Of a stretch of 34,186 bases of DNA, positions 1 through 8,289 are shown piece after piece. The number at the start of each line of letters is the position of its first letter. Position 1 is the first letter of the stretch. The stretch comes from Myxococcus sp. CA023 (GTDB lineage: Bacteria > Myxococcota > Myxococcia > Myxococcales > Myxococcaceae): positions 1-34,186 of the forward strand of contig NZ_JAAEAH010000098.1 in the NCBI RefSeq assembly GCF_010998615.1, read 5' to 3'. The position numbers and the translations under genes were made by a program. The notes below the pieces were generated by a model. That model saw nothing but the letters and a program-made list of their open reading frames with translations, was not told the origin of the DNA and did no database searches.

Positions 1-1
1 C

Positions 2-2152
2 TCCAGGCCCTTGCCAAAGCCACCGCCTTCGGCTCCACCGCCCGCCGCTCCGCCTCCGCTGCCGCCGCGACGCCCGGCCGCCCCCCTGGCCGCCGTGCCC
101 AAGGGCACGGGAGCGCCCGCGTCCCCGAAGGCGCCCGCGTCCCCGGCTGCCGCTGCTGCCGCCCCCGCCGTCCGCGCCGCGCGGGCCCCGGGGAATGATC
201 CATTCAGTGAGCCGCCCGAAATCCGGATGCCCATGGGCGGCTCGCCTGAGGACAAGCTGGAGTACTTCCGGGCCGTGGTCCGCCAGAAGACGGAGACGCT
301 GGCGCGGGCCCGCACGCTGTACGCGGAGCGCGACGGTGAGCTCAACGGCGTGAAGCAGTCGCTGACGCTGGCGCGCAAGGAGCTGGCGGAGTCGAAGGCC
401 AGTGTCTCCGCCTTCCAGGAGGAGCTGGCCCGGGCGGCGGCGGAGTCCCAGTCGCGGCTCGCCAGCCTCCAGGAAGAGCTCTCCGCGGTGGAGGCGGACC
501 GCAAGGACCTGTCGCGCGCGCTGGCGGAGGTCGAATCCGACGTGCCGCGCCTGACGGCGGACCTCCAGGAGGAGCGCGAGGCCCGCGGCGCGGTGGCCGA
601 GGAGCTGATTGGCGCGAAGGAAGCGCTGTCGCTGGCCCAGGACCGCGTGGCGGAGCTGGCCGCGGAGAAGTCCGAGGCCCAGGGCGCCCTGGAGGCCGTC
701 CAGGAGCAGTACCAGCAGGCCATCGCCGACGTGGAGCGGCTGACCACTGACCTGGAGGCAGCGTCAGCGGAGAAGGACTCGCTGAGCCTGCGCACCGCGC
801 AGCTGGAGGCCGCGCTGGCGGAGGCCCAGTCCGGGCTGAGCGCGCTGGAGAGCGAGAGCGATTGGTCGAAGAGCTCGCTGGAGGAGGCCCAGGGCCGCGC
901 GGGCACGCTGGAGGCCGAGCGCGACGAGGCGCGCAAGCAACTGGCGGTGGTGGAGGACGGGCTGCGCACCCTGCAGGAGCAGGTGGCGGAGCTGGAGCGT
1001 TCGCTGGCGCTGAAGGACGCCGAAATCGTGGGCCTGCGCGCGGCGCTCACCGCCCGCACCACCGAGGCCGCGGAGTTGCCCGCGCTGCGTCAGGCGCTGG
1101 AGGCGCGCACCGCGGAGCTGACCCAGCTCAAGGCGAAGCTGGATGCGGAGGCGGCCAAGGCCGAGGAGCGCTCACTGGCCCTGGAAGAGGGATTGGCGCA
1201 GGCGAGTGAGCGGGCGCAGCTGGCGGAGGGCGAGGCCGCGGCGCTGAAGGAGGCGCTGGAAGTCGCCGAGGTGGAGCAGGTGTCGTTGCGCGACCGCATG
1301 GAAGCGGACGCGGCGGCGCTGGGCGAGGCGGTGCAGCAGGCCGAGACGAAGGTGTCGGAGCTGACGGCGGTGGTGGAGGCCGCGCACACGGACCATGCGT
1401 CGTGGAAGGAGCAGCTCGCCGCGGTGGAGCTGAAGGCGGCCACCAAGGACGCCGAGCGCGTCGGCCTGGCCGCCCGGGTGTCCATGCTGGAGGCGGCGTC
1501 CGGCCAGCGCGAGGCGGAGCTGGTGCGGCTGCAAGCAGAGGTGGCGAAGGCTCACGAGACGCTGGCGCTGGAGCGTGCACGCCGCGAGGCGGCGGAGGCC
1601 GAGCGCACCGATGCGGAGGTGAAGGCGGCCCAGGCCGAGGCCCAGGTGGAGTCGCTGACGGTGGGGCAGGGTGGCGCCGAGGCGCAGGTGGCCTCGCTCA
1701 CCGAGGAACTGGAGGCCGCGCGCGCCGAGGCGGACAAGGTGGAGCGTCTCCAGGGCCGGCTGAAGATGATGGAGGGGGCCTTGGAAGGCGCGAAGGCCCA
1801 GGCCGCGTCGGCCGGAAAGTCGGACGCGGCGCGCGCTGCGACCGAGGCGAAGCTGGCTCGCGCGGAGGCATCGCTGAAGGCCGAGGCGCAGAAGCGGGCC
1901 GACGTGGAAGCCTCGCTGCGAGCGGAGCAGGAGGCACGGCAGGCGCTCGAGGTGAAGCTGGCGGAGCAGCCGGGGACTCCCTCCCAGAGCGCGGGTGCGC
2001 CAGCGGACTGGGAGGCGGAGCGCGAGCAGCTCAAGGCGGACGCGGCCAACCTCAAGCGCAAGCTGGTGGCGGCCGAGACAGCGCTCGAGAACGCGGCGGG
2101 CTACAAGGCGAAGATTGCCCGGCTGGAGGCGCAATTGAAGGGCAAGAGGTAG
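2..2152 (+). CDS. Long coiled-coil protein, C-terminal part (5' end outside window)
   Basis: The frame is open to the left edge, so the N-terminus is missing. A TTG at position 11 is not a credible start. The visible part has a Pro/Ala-rich linker of about 60 residues, a short segment containing NDPFSEPPEIRMP, then roughly 600 residues of almost unbroken Glu/Ala/Leu/Arg/Lys heptads, a predicted long coiled coil, ending in a basic KAKIARLEAQLKGKR tail. Such a linker plus coiled coil is known in myxobacterial proteins with an N-terminal receiver-like domain (FrzS, AglZ) or an N-terminal zinc-finger, but the N-terminal domain needed to decide lies outside. It is probably a cytoplasmic scaffold or polarity-type protein, which is inference. 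The hemW start follows after 12 nt, so the two may be co-transcribed. Confidence 0.8.
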   Translation, partial: SRPLPKPPPSAPPPAAPPPLPPRRPAAPLAAVPKGTGAPASPKAPASPAAAAAAPAVRAARAPGNDPFSEPPEIRMPMGGSPEDKLEYFRAVVRQKTETLARARTLYAERDGELNGVKQSLTLARKELAESKASVSAFQEELARAAAESQSRLASLQEELSAVEADRKDLSRALAEVESDVPRLTADLQEEREARGAVAEELIGAKEALSLAQDRVAELAAEKSEAQGALEAVQEQYQQAIADVERLTTDLEAASAEKDSLSLRTAQLEAALAEAQSGLSALESESDWSKSSLEEAQGRAGTLEAERDEARKQLAVVEDGLRTLQEQVAELERSLALKDAEIVGLRAALTARTTEAAELPALRQALEARTAELTQLKAKLDAEAAKAEERSLALEEGLAQASERAQLAEGEAAALKEALEVAEVEQVSLRDRMEADAAALGEAVQQAETKVSELTAVVEAAHTDHASWKEQLAAVELKAATKDAERVGLAARVSMLEAASGQREAELVRLQAEVAKAHETLALERARREAAEAERTDAEVKAAQAEAQVESLTVGQGGAEAQVASLTEELEAARAEADKVERLQGRLKMMEGALEGAKAQAASAGKSDAARAATEAKLARAEASLKAEAQKRADVEASLRAEQEARQALEVKLAEQPGTPSQSAGAPADWEAEREQLKADAANLKRKLVAAETALENAAGYKAKIARLEAQLKGKR

Positions 2153-2164
2153 AGGTTTTCCTTC

Positions 2165-3370
2165 ATGCCTTTCGACGCGCCAGTGGATGCCCTCACGGGA
2201 ATGCCGGCGGCCCGCTTCGGGCTGTACCTGCATTTCCCGTACTGCCTCGCGAAGTGCCCTTACTGCGACTTCGCGGTGGCAGTGGCGCGGCAGGTGCCGG
2301 AGGAGCGCTATGCCCGCGCGGTGCTGGCGGAGCTGGACACCCGGCTGGCCGCCGAGCCCTCGCTCGCGGGGAAGGTGCTCGACTCCATCTTCCTGGGCGG
2401 TGGGACGCCGTCCCTGTGGCACCCGCGCTACGTGGCCCAGGTGCTGGACGGCATCGCCGCGAGGCTGCGGGTGGCGCCTGGCGTGGAGGTGTCACTGGAG
2501 GGCAATCCGGAGCGCGCGGACGCGGAGCGCTTCGCGGGCTACCGCGCGGCGGGGGTGAACCGGTTGTCGCTGGGCGTGCAGTCCTTCCAGCCGGAGACGC
2601 TCAAGGCGTTGGGGCGCGCGCATGACGCGGCCATGGTGGAAGGGGCCGTGGACGCGGCCCGGAGCGCGGCCTTCCCGGTGGTGGCCATGGACTTCATCTA
2701 TGGCGTGCACGGGCAGACGGTGGCGCAGGTGGAGGCGGATGCGCGCCGGGCGGTGGCGCTGGCTCCCGAGCACCTGTCCACCTACGCGCTGACGGTGGAG
2801 CGCGACGTGCTGGCGGAGGACACGCCCCTGTCGAAGCGGCTCAAGCGCGGCGAGCTGGAGCTGCCGCCCGACGACACCGTGGTCGACATGGCGCGGGTGG
2901 TGCGCGAGGTGTACGGGGCGGCGGGTCTGCATCGCTACGAGGTGTCCAACCACGCGCGGCCGGGGTTCAGCTCGCGGCACAACGCGCTGTACTGGACGGG
3001 CGGGGAGTACCTGGCGCTGGGCGTGGGGGCCACGGGCATGTTGCTGTCGCCCCAGCCGCACCGGTACGTGAACCTGCGCAGCGCGGAGCGCTACCTCGTG
3101 GAGGCGGAGGCGGGGCGGCTGCCAGAGGAAGGCCGCGAGCCGCTGGGCCCGGAGGAGCTCTTCGCGGAGCGCCTGGCCATGGGCCTGCGGCTGGTGTCGG
3201 GCGTGGACTGGGAGGCCGTCTGCGAGCGATATGGGCAGCCGGTGGAGCCCCGTCGGGCGGAAGTCGCGCGGCTGGTGGCGCATGGCTTCGCGACGCTGCG
3301 GGACGGGCGGCTGGCATTGACGGAGAAGGGCGCGGACGTCCACAGCGCCGTGTGCGCGCGGCTGCTCTAG
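2165..3370 (+). CDS. hemW: HemW-like radical SAM haem chaperone
   Basis: This 401-residue protein carries the radical SAM cluster motif CLAKCPYC, with Cys27, Cys31 and Cys34 to bind the 4Fe-4S cluster. The SAM-binding GGGTPS follows at 78-83, then SLGVQSF near 135. The HemW hallmark HNxxYW is present as HNALYW at 272-277. Length fits HemW (about 380-400) rather than true HemN, which is longer and has an extra N-terminal region. HemW binds haem and passes it to target proteins; many homologues are misnamed coproporphyrinogen III oxidase. The ATG at 2165 is preceded by AGAGG at 2151-2155 with good spacing; Met13 is a weaker alternative. The protein is cytoplasmic. Its own Fe-S cluster would have to be assembled, and the SUF operon lies about 9 kb downstream. 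Confidence 0.93.
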   Translation: MPFDAPVDALTGMPAARFGLYLHFPYCLAKCPYCDFAVAVARQVPEERYARAVLAELDTRLAAEPSLAGKVLDSIFLGGGTPSLWHPRYVAQVLDGIAARLRVAPGVEVSLEGNPERADAERFAGYRAAGVNRLSLGVQSFQPETLKALGRAHDAAMVEGAVDAARSAAFPVVAMDFIYGVHGQTVAQVEADARRAVALAPEHLSTYALTVERDVLAEDTPLSKRLKRGELELPPDDTVVDMARVVREVYGAAGLHRYEVSNHARPGFSSRHNALYWTGGEYLALGVGATGMLLSPQPHRYVNLRSAERYLVEAEAGRLPEEGREPLGPEELFAERLAMGLRLVSGVDWEAVCERYGQPVEPRRAEVARLVAHGFATLRDGRLALTEKGADVHSAVCARLL

Positions 3371-3403
3371 GACGGCGTCCACCGGAACGGATTCGAGAGG
3401 CGT

Positions 3404-4234
3404 ATGAACAAGTGGATACTGTGGATGTTCCTCTCCCTGCTGACGGGCAGCCCGCTGCTGTCGCTGGGCCTGATTCTCGTCATCATCTTCGTGGCGGACC
3501 GCTTCACGTGGCAGGTGCTGCCCAGCCCGGTGCGGCTGCTCAAGCGCTTCCAGCGCGCGGGACAACTGGCGGGCACCATCCTTACCAACCCGCATGAGCG
3601 GCGCGCGCGGCACGAGCTGGCGGACATCCGCGTGGAGCAGCGCCGCTACGCCGAGGCGGTGGACATCCTCAAGCCCAACCTGGAGGCGGGCGACGAAGAC
3701 GTGGACACGCTGTACCTGCTGGGCGTGGCCTACCTGGGCGCCGGGGACGCGCAGCGCGGCGAGCTGCTGCTGGACGAGGCGGCGAAGCTGGACGCGGACC
3801 ACAAGCTGGGCGCCATCGACCTGGAGCGCGGCCGTTTCCGGCTGAAGCGCGGCGACGTGCCGGGCGCGGTGGAGGCGCTGGAGCGCTACTGCAAGGTGCG
3901 ACACGGCACGGTGGAAGGCCGCTATCTGCTGGCCAAGGCCCTGAGCCGGGCGGGCCGCGGCGACGACGCGAAGCGGATGCGCGACCTGGCCTGGTCCGAA
4001 TACGTGGTGGCGCCCCGGTTCCAGCGGCGCCGGGAGCGCAAGTGGGCCTGGCGCGCGCGGCCCAGCCGGCCGTTGATGTACGCGGCGGCCGTGACCCTGG
4101 TGCTGGGCCTGCTGGCGTCCATGTTGCCCCGGTTCGTAGTGACCCCGGAGCGAGGCTACGGCGACCGCTACGGCTACGACGCGCATGGCGAGCCACCCAG
4201 TGCGTTGGGGATGGAGGAGTACCAGGGCGAGTAG
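3404..4234 (+). CDS. Membrane-anchored TPR protein
   Basis: This 276-residue protein has a hydrophobic N-terminal segment at about residues 5-31 and a second one near 225-245 (MYAAAVTLVLGLLASML). Between them lie helical TPR-like repeats: one around ELADIRVEQRRYAEAVDIL, a second around LYLLGVAYLGAGDAQRGELLLDEA, then further degenerate copies. With two membrane spans the TPR block is probably on one face of the inner membrane, with a short Tyr/Gly-rich tail on the other. The ATG at 3404 has a GAGAGG ribosome-binding site. Spacing is 33 nt after hemW and 16 nt before the next gene, which suggests an operon. No enzymatic motif is visible. The likely role is protein-protein interaction; the specific function is unknown. 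Confidence 0.82.
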   Translation: MNKWILWMFLSLLTGSPLLSLGLILVIIFVADRFTWQVLPSPVRLLKRFQRAGQLAGTILTNPHERRARHELADIRVEQRRYAEAVDILKPNLEAGDEDVDTLYLLGVAYLGAGDAQRGELLLDEAAKLDADHKLGAIDLERGRFRLKRGDVPGAVEALERYCKVRHGTVEGRYLLAKALSRAGRGDDAKRMRDLAWSEYVVAPRFQRRRERKWAWRARPSRPLMYAAAVTLVLGLLASMLPRFVVTPERGYGDRYGYDAHGEPPSALGMEEYQGE

Positions 4235-4250
4235 CGCTAGGCTCTCGCCC

Positions 4251-5792
4251 ATGTTCCCCACGCCGTCGCAGGTCCTCCGCCAGCGGGAGGGAGTGCTGGC
4301 CGATACGCCGTTCCCCCTGCTGCTTCACGCGCTGATGGCGGAGGAGCGCACCTGCACGTTGGAATTGAAGGTGCGCCAGCGGGAGAAGCGCATCGTCTTC
4401 GAGGACGGCGCGCCGGTGGCGTGCCAGTCCAACCTCCTCCACGAGACGCTGGGCAAGTACCTGGTGGAGAAGGGCAAGCTGTCGGAGACGGACTACCAGA
4501 AGGCGCTGGCGGAGAGCATCTCCGCGGAGGTGCCGCTCAGCGGCCTGCTGGTGCAGAAGGGCCTCATCAGTCCCTTCGATTTGTACAAGCAATTGCAGGC
4601 GAACCTGGCGCACAAGCTGCTGGACTGTTTCCGCTGGGTGGACGCGAAGTACCGGCTCATCGCCGACGTGGAGCCTCCGGACGCCAGCGTGCGGACGAAC
4701 ACGGGCCAGCTCATCCTCACGGGGGTGGCCAACGTGATGCCTTTCGACGCGGTGGCCACGCACTTCACCTTCACGGACGAGCGCCGCTTCGGGCAGATGC
4801 CGGGCACGGAGGCGGGGCTGAAGCTGTCGTCGAAGGACGCGCGGCTGTTCCAGGCGCTCCGGTTGCGCCCCACCTTCGGTGAGTTGATGGAGCGCACCGG
4901 GTTCGACACGGAGGTGGTGCTCCGGCGGTTGTACGCGCTGTGCCTGCTGGAGGTCGCGGGCTTCGTGGAGGACGTGGACGCGAAGGCGGCCCGGCTGAGC
5001 GCGGGGAAGGGGACGGCGCCCGCCGCACCCGCGCCCGAACCGGTGGCGCCTCCGGTGGCGGCGCCAGCTCCGCAGGGGACGCCGTTCTCCGACGAGGACG
5101 AGGCGGCGCGCAATGCCCTGGTGAGCGCCTTCATGTCGCACCGGAGCAAGGACCCCTTCGCGCTGTTGGACGTGCCCGAGGACGTGCAGCCGGTGCCGCT
5201 GCGCAAGGCCTTCCTGGCCCTGGCGGACCGCTACGCGCCGCTGCGCTTCCACACGCCGGAGCTCCGCGAGAAGGCGGAGGTGCTGCTGGCGGCCCATGCG
5301 AAGGCGTTTGGCGCGCTGTCGGACGCGGAGCAGAACCTGCTGTGGCGCAAGCGGCGCGCGGCGCATCGGGAGAAGGACCGGGGCACGCGGCCCACCACTG
5401 CCGAGCAGTTCCGCATCCGCACGGACTTGCTGGACGCGACCACGCAGTTCGATGAGGCGAAGCGCCGGCTGGCCGCGCGGAACCATGCGGGGGCCTTCGA
5501 GTACTTCGAGTACGCCTGCGACATCGACCCGAAGCCGCTGTACCAGGCCTACCGGGCCTACGCGCGCTATCTGATGAAGCCGGAGGTACACGGACGGCTG
5601 GCGCAGCAGGAGTTGCAGGAGGTGCTGCGCCAGGAGCCCACGCTGGAGGAGGGCTGGGCCTTCCTGGGTGAAGTGGCCCAGGGCGAAGGCCAGTGGGGAC
5701 AGGCCGAAGACGCGTTCCGCAGGGCCTTCAAGCTGAACCCGAAGAACCGCCGCTACGTCGAACTCATCCAGGAGATTGTCCGGCGGCGCTAG
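4251..5792 (+). CDS. PATAN (DUF4388)-like protein with degenerate J-like domain and TPRs
   Basis: This 513-residue cytoplasmic protein begins with a DUF4388/PATAN-like region. LLLHALMAEERTCTLEL and IVFEDGAPVACQS are typical of its strand-and-turn core, followed by a helical stretch with LGKYLVEKGKLSETDYQKAL. After an Ala/Pro linker (about residues 255-280) comes a region at about 301-367 that aligns with a DnaJ J-domain. The HPD tripeptide is replaced by APL (in DRYAPLRF), so it should not stimulate Hsp70. The C-terminus holds two TPR-like units, including WAFLGEVAQGEGQWGQAEDA. PATAN proteins are known around two-component and gliding functions in delta-proteobacteria and cyanobacteria. I chose the ATG at 4251, just after the upstream stop, because the longer frame starts inside the preceding TPR gene; the ribosome-binding site is weak. 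Confidence 0.85.
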   Translation: MFPTPSQVLRQREGVLADTPFPLLLHALMAEERTCTLELKVRQREKRIVFEDGAPVACQSNLLHETLGKYLVEKGKLSETDYQKALAESISAEVPLSGLLVQKGLISPFDLYKQLQANLAHKLLDCFRWVDAKYRLIADVEPPDASVRTNTGQLILTGVANVMPFDAVATHFTFTDERRFGQMPGTEAGLKLSSKDARLFQALRLRPTFGELMERTGFDTEVVLRRLYALCLLEVAGFVEDVDAKAARLSAGKGTAPAAPAPEPVAPPVAAPAPQGTPFSDEDEAARNALVSAFMSHRSKDPFALLDVPEDVQPVPLRKAFLALADRYAPLRFHTPELREKAEVLLAAHAKAFGALSDAEQNLLWRKRRAAHREKDRGTRPTTAEQFRIRTDLLDATTQFDEAKRRLAARNHAGAFEYFEYACDIDPKPLYQAYRAYARYLMKPEVHGRLAQQELQEVLRQEPTLEEGWAFLGEVAQGEGQWGQAEDAFRRAFKLNPKNRRYVELIQEIVRRR

Positions 5793-5794
5793 GC

Positions 5795-5828
5795 AAGCCC
5801 CTGCCTGGCTGCCTGCCTGACAGGGTTT
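5795..5828 (+). terminator. Weak candidate terminator after the PATAN gene
   Basis: AAGCCC at 5795-5800 can pair with GGGTTT at 5823-5828, with TG/CA inside and one bulged C. The stem is imperfect with a long loop, followed by TGT rather than a clean U tract. It sits directly after a stop codon at a probable transcription-unit boundary. Low certainty. Confidence 0.3.
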
Positions 5829-5968
5829 GTCTGGTGTTGGGTTTGGGGCCATTTCCAGTCCCTGTGGGTGGCGTCTGTCTGGCGCCCAACATTGGATGTC
5901 ATTATTTGCGGGCCGGGAGGGGTCTGGGTTTTTCTTTTTGCGGGGGGCGCTAGGTAGTCTTTGGCGCC

Positions 5969-6751
5969 ATGGGCAGTCTTCGTGAGAGGAATCAGTCGGG
6001 CCAGGCGGCCGTCGAAGCTGCCATTGTCCTTCCCCTGTTCGTCTTCCTCATCCTGGGCATCCTCCAACTGGGGCTGATGCACCAGGCGCGGCTGCTGACT
6101 AAGTACGCCGCCTACAAGGCTGTGCGGGCTGGGGCGCTGAACAGCGCCAAGGTCGAGGAGATGGAGAAGGCCGCGCTCGCGGTGCTGTTGCCGATGCTGA
6201 GCGTGCCCGGGCAGCGGGGGGCCTACATCCCCCCGGTGGGAAGCGCGGCGGAGTTCCAGGCCAAGTGGCGTGACGTGTCGGGCAACCAGATTCCCGGCAC
6301 ATCACTGAAACACGCGCAGGTCACCGTCTGCGGCCCCACGCAGGGCGACGTCGGCGGAGGCGGGCCGGAGCTGGACTTCGATGACCCCCGGAACACCGCG
6401 CCCACGGGCTGGAAGGAGAGCCACCGCACCAAGCTGCGCGTCCAGGTGACGTTCAACTACCGGATGATCATCCCCTTCGCGGACTGGGTCATCTACCAAT
6501 CCACCCGTGGCCGCGAGCTGCGGAAGGAACTGCGGATGTACCGCAAGCCTACCGACCCAAAGCAGCAGGGCGACAAGCCGGACCGCACGGAGTCCCTCCT
6601 GGAGCAGGCGGCTGCGCAGAAGGTCTACATCACCCCTATCCGCGCCACCTACACCATGCGGATGCAGTCCAACTTCTTCCTCAACCGGGCAGCCCTCCCA
6701 GGGAGCAACGAATGCGTCTTCCCATTCTCCTACAAAACCGGGGCGCCGTGA
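5969..6751 (+). CDS. TadE-like pseudopilin
   Basis: This 260-residue protein starts with a short basic leader and GQAAVEAAIVLPLFVFLILG. That is the TadE/TadF pattern: Gly11 before the predicted cleavage site, Glu16 at +5, and a hydrophobic helix of about 22 residues. The rest is predicted extracytoplasmic, with a Gly/Pro-rich stretch and few cysteines. Tad systems process such proteins with a TadV-type prepilin peptidase and use them as minor pseudopilins. The gene opens a five-gene cassette in which the reading frames touch or overlap, and its TGA overlaps the GTG of the next gene. Just before the ATG, GGCGC (5946-5950) and GCGCC (5964-5968) can pair around the weak AGG, so the start may be structured. 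Function in pilus assembly is inferred from family resemblance only. Confidence 0.8.
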   Translation: MGSLRERNQSGQAAVEAAIVLPLFVFLILGILQLGLMHQARLLTKYAAYKAVRAGALNSAKVEEMEKAALAVLLPMLSVPGQRGAYIPPVGSAAEFQAKWRDVSGNQIPGTSLKHAQVTVCGPTQGDVGGGGPELDFDDPRNTAPTGWKESHRTKLRVQVTFNYRMIIPFADWVIYQSTRGRELRKELRMYRKPTDPKQQGDKPDRTESLLEQAAAQKVYITPIRATYTMRMQSNFFLNRAALPGSNECVFPFSYKTGAP

Positions 6752-8289
6752 GCGCCTCGGCCAGGAGACGCGCGCAGCGAGGGCAATCCATTGTCCTGGG
6801 AGCGCTGTCCTTCCTGGTGCTCGCGCTGATGGTGACGCTGAGTTTCAATCTCGCACATGCGCTGCGCCAGAAGATGGGGCTGCAGCAGCACAGCGACGCG
6901 TTGGCCTACTCCATGGCGGTCCTGGAGGCGCGGTCGCTCAATTACTATGCAGTCAGCAACAGGGCCATCGCGGCTTCCTACGTCGCGATGAACAGCATCC
7001 ATGCATACATGGTGGCGGCGAGCGTGACGGGTTCGATGATGCGGGCCTCGGAGGCGAACTTCAAGGAGTTCGCAAGGCGCGAGAAAATCATGTGCAGTTG
7101 CAAGGGGTGCTACGAGCACTGCGTGCACGCCACTGAAGCGGCGAAGATCGCGGCCGAGTTCGCCAACGCGGGCCGTGAGTACGACCAGAAGGTCCGTGCC
7201 CTGGAGTCCAGCTTCAACGCCGCGATCCGGGGCCTCGACGTCATGGTGGACAACCTGCATGCCTCTCAGCGTGAGGCGCATTCCCAGACGCTCCAGGCCA
7301 TCCAGGATGGCCGCAGCCATGGCCTGTCGCTCCTGGCGGACTACACCGCGTCGGACGTCGGTGCGCTGCCGCAAGCCGTGGGGGGGCTCAACGCGAATGA
7401 ATTCAACTGCGCGGTGGATGGGATGAACTGCCGAGGGAGCGTGGAGAACGCTTCGCCCGAAGCGCTCGCCAGGGTCATGACGGAAATCTCCAACGCCACC
7501 CGTTCTGGCTGGCCGGCGGCGCGAAAGACCGGAGCGCGCGGGGTTGCAAAGCCCCCGTACCTGCATGACGACGTCATCCGGGACCTTCGGGACATCGCAC
7601 AGAAGAAGCCGTACACGGTGACCTCCCACGAGGGAACGGCGAAGTCGGTTCAGGACAAGGGCCAGGTCAACGACGGCGGGAAGCAAGGCGGTAATCAGGG
7701 GACGACGGTTGCCGCGCGAGAGGAAGGGGCGATTCGGAACACCTGGGAGCACCAGCTCACGTCGACCACCGACTACGAGGCGGAAGTCTGGAGCGATGCC
7801 AACGGCGGTGGCCATACCCCGGGTGGCGCGCACTCGGGCTCGCACAACTTCGAGGGCGTCAACGCCAACGCATTGTCGGGCTGCGCCCGGTCGGGCAACT
7901 GCTTCATGAAGTTCCGAGCCAACCCCTCCTCTGGCAGGGATTGGGGGCAGCCGCGCGTGTACAGCTACCTGACGCGGCGACTCCGGGTCGGCGACCCGAG
8001 CCGGGCGCCCTGGGAGTTGAACGCGTCGGCCCAGATTCAGCTGGACCATGGCGCGCAGGGGACAGCGACGCTGACGCTCGCGGCGCAGGACGGCGTGGCG
8101 CTCTCCAAGGCGCTCGTCTACTACCACCGCTTCGGCGCGAATGGCTGGCGTGAGGCGCCCAACCTCTTCAGCCCCTACTGGCGCGCGAAGCTGCACCCCA
8201 TCTCAGCCGACGAGGCCGCGGAGGTCCTGGAAGCGGCGGGCAACACGGACGCGTCCCGGCTGGCGCGGGTCCCGGGGGTGTCCCTGTGA
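6748..8289 (+). CDS. TadG-like pilus-assembly protein
   Basis: The chosen GTG at 6748 overlaps the upstream TGA as GTGA, the same arrangement as the next junction. It gives a 513-residue protein beginning with a basic leader and RGQSIVLGALSFLVLALMV, a single N-terminal membrane span. An ATG at 6712 would add 12 residues. This matches the TadG/TadE-like class (Flp pilus assembly, putative Flp-pilus TadE/G-like N-terminal region), but +5 after the Gly is Leu, not Glu, so it may stay uncleaved. The following region is helical and rich in Ala. Residues 116-125 hold four cysteines in CSCKGCYEHC, followed by His127, a possible metal or disulfide site in the extracytoplasmic part. The C-terminal half is Gly/Asn-rich and predicted to be beta. 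No VWA MIDAS motif was seen. Confidence 0.72.
   Translation: MSASARRRAQRGQSIVLGALSFLVLALMVTLSFNLAHALRQKMGLQQHSDALAYSMAVLEARSLNYYAVSNRAIAASYVAMNSIHAYMVAASVTGSMMRASEANFKEFARREKIMCSCKGCYEHCVHATEAAKIAAEFANAGREYDQKVRALESSFNAAIRGLDVMVDNLHASQREAHSQTLQAIQDGRSHGLSLLADYTASDVGALPQAVGGLNANEFNCAVDGMNCRGSVENASPEALARVMTEISNATRSGWPAARKTGARGVAKPPYLHDDVIRDLRDIAQKKPYTVTSHEGTAKSVQDKGQVNDGGKQGGNQGTTVAAREEGAIRNTWEHQLTSTTDYEAEVWSDANGGGHTPGGAHSGSHNFEGVNANALSGCARSGNCFMKFRANPSSGRDWGQPRVYSYLTRRLRVGDPSRAPWELNASAQIQLDHGAQGTATLTLAAQDGVALSKALVYYHRFGANGWREAPNLFSPYWRAKLHPISADEAAEVLEAAGNTDASRLARVPGVSL

Noticed and set aside
2..2152. Naming the coiled-coil protein as AglZ or FrzS
   Set aside because: The linker and coiled coil fit, but the diagnostic N-terminal domain is outside the window and coiled coils resemble one another by composition.
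2492..5852. Long open frames on the minus strand across the hemW-TPR-PATAN genes
   Set aside because: They are antisense to genes with clear domains, are rich in Arg, His and Gln, and show no fold or start signal. This is the usual shadow effect of high GC at third positions.
5821..5968. Sigma-54 promoter before the Tad-like cassette
   Set aside because: GGCGCC and TTGG elements are present, but the GG-N10-GC spacing is not met.
6712..6750. ATG at 6712 as the start of the TadG-like gene
   Set aside because: The GTG at 6748 gives the same four-base overlap as the next junction and starts right before the basic leader; the ATG would add 12 residues inside the previous gene. It cannot be fully excluded.
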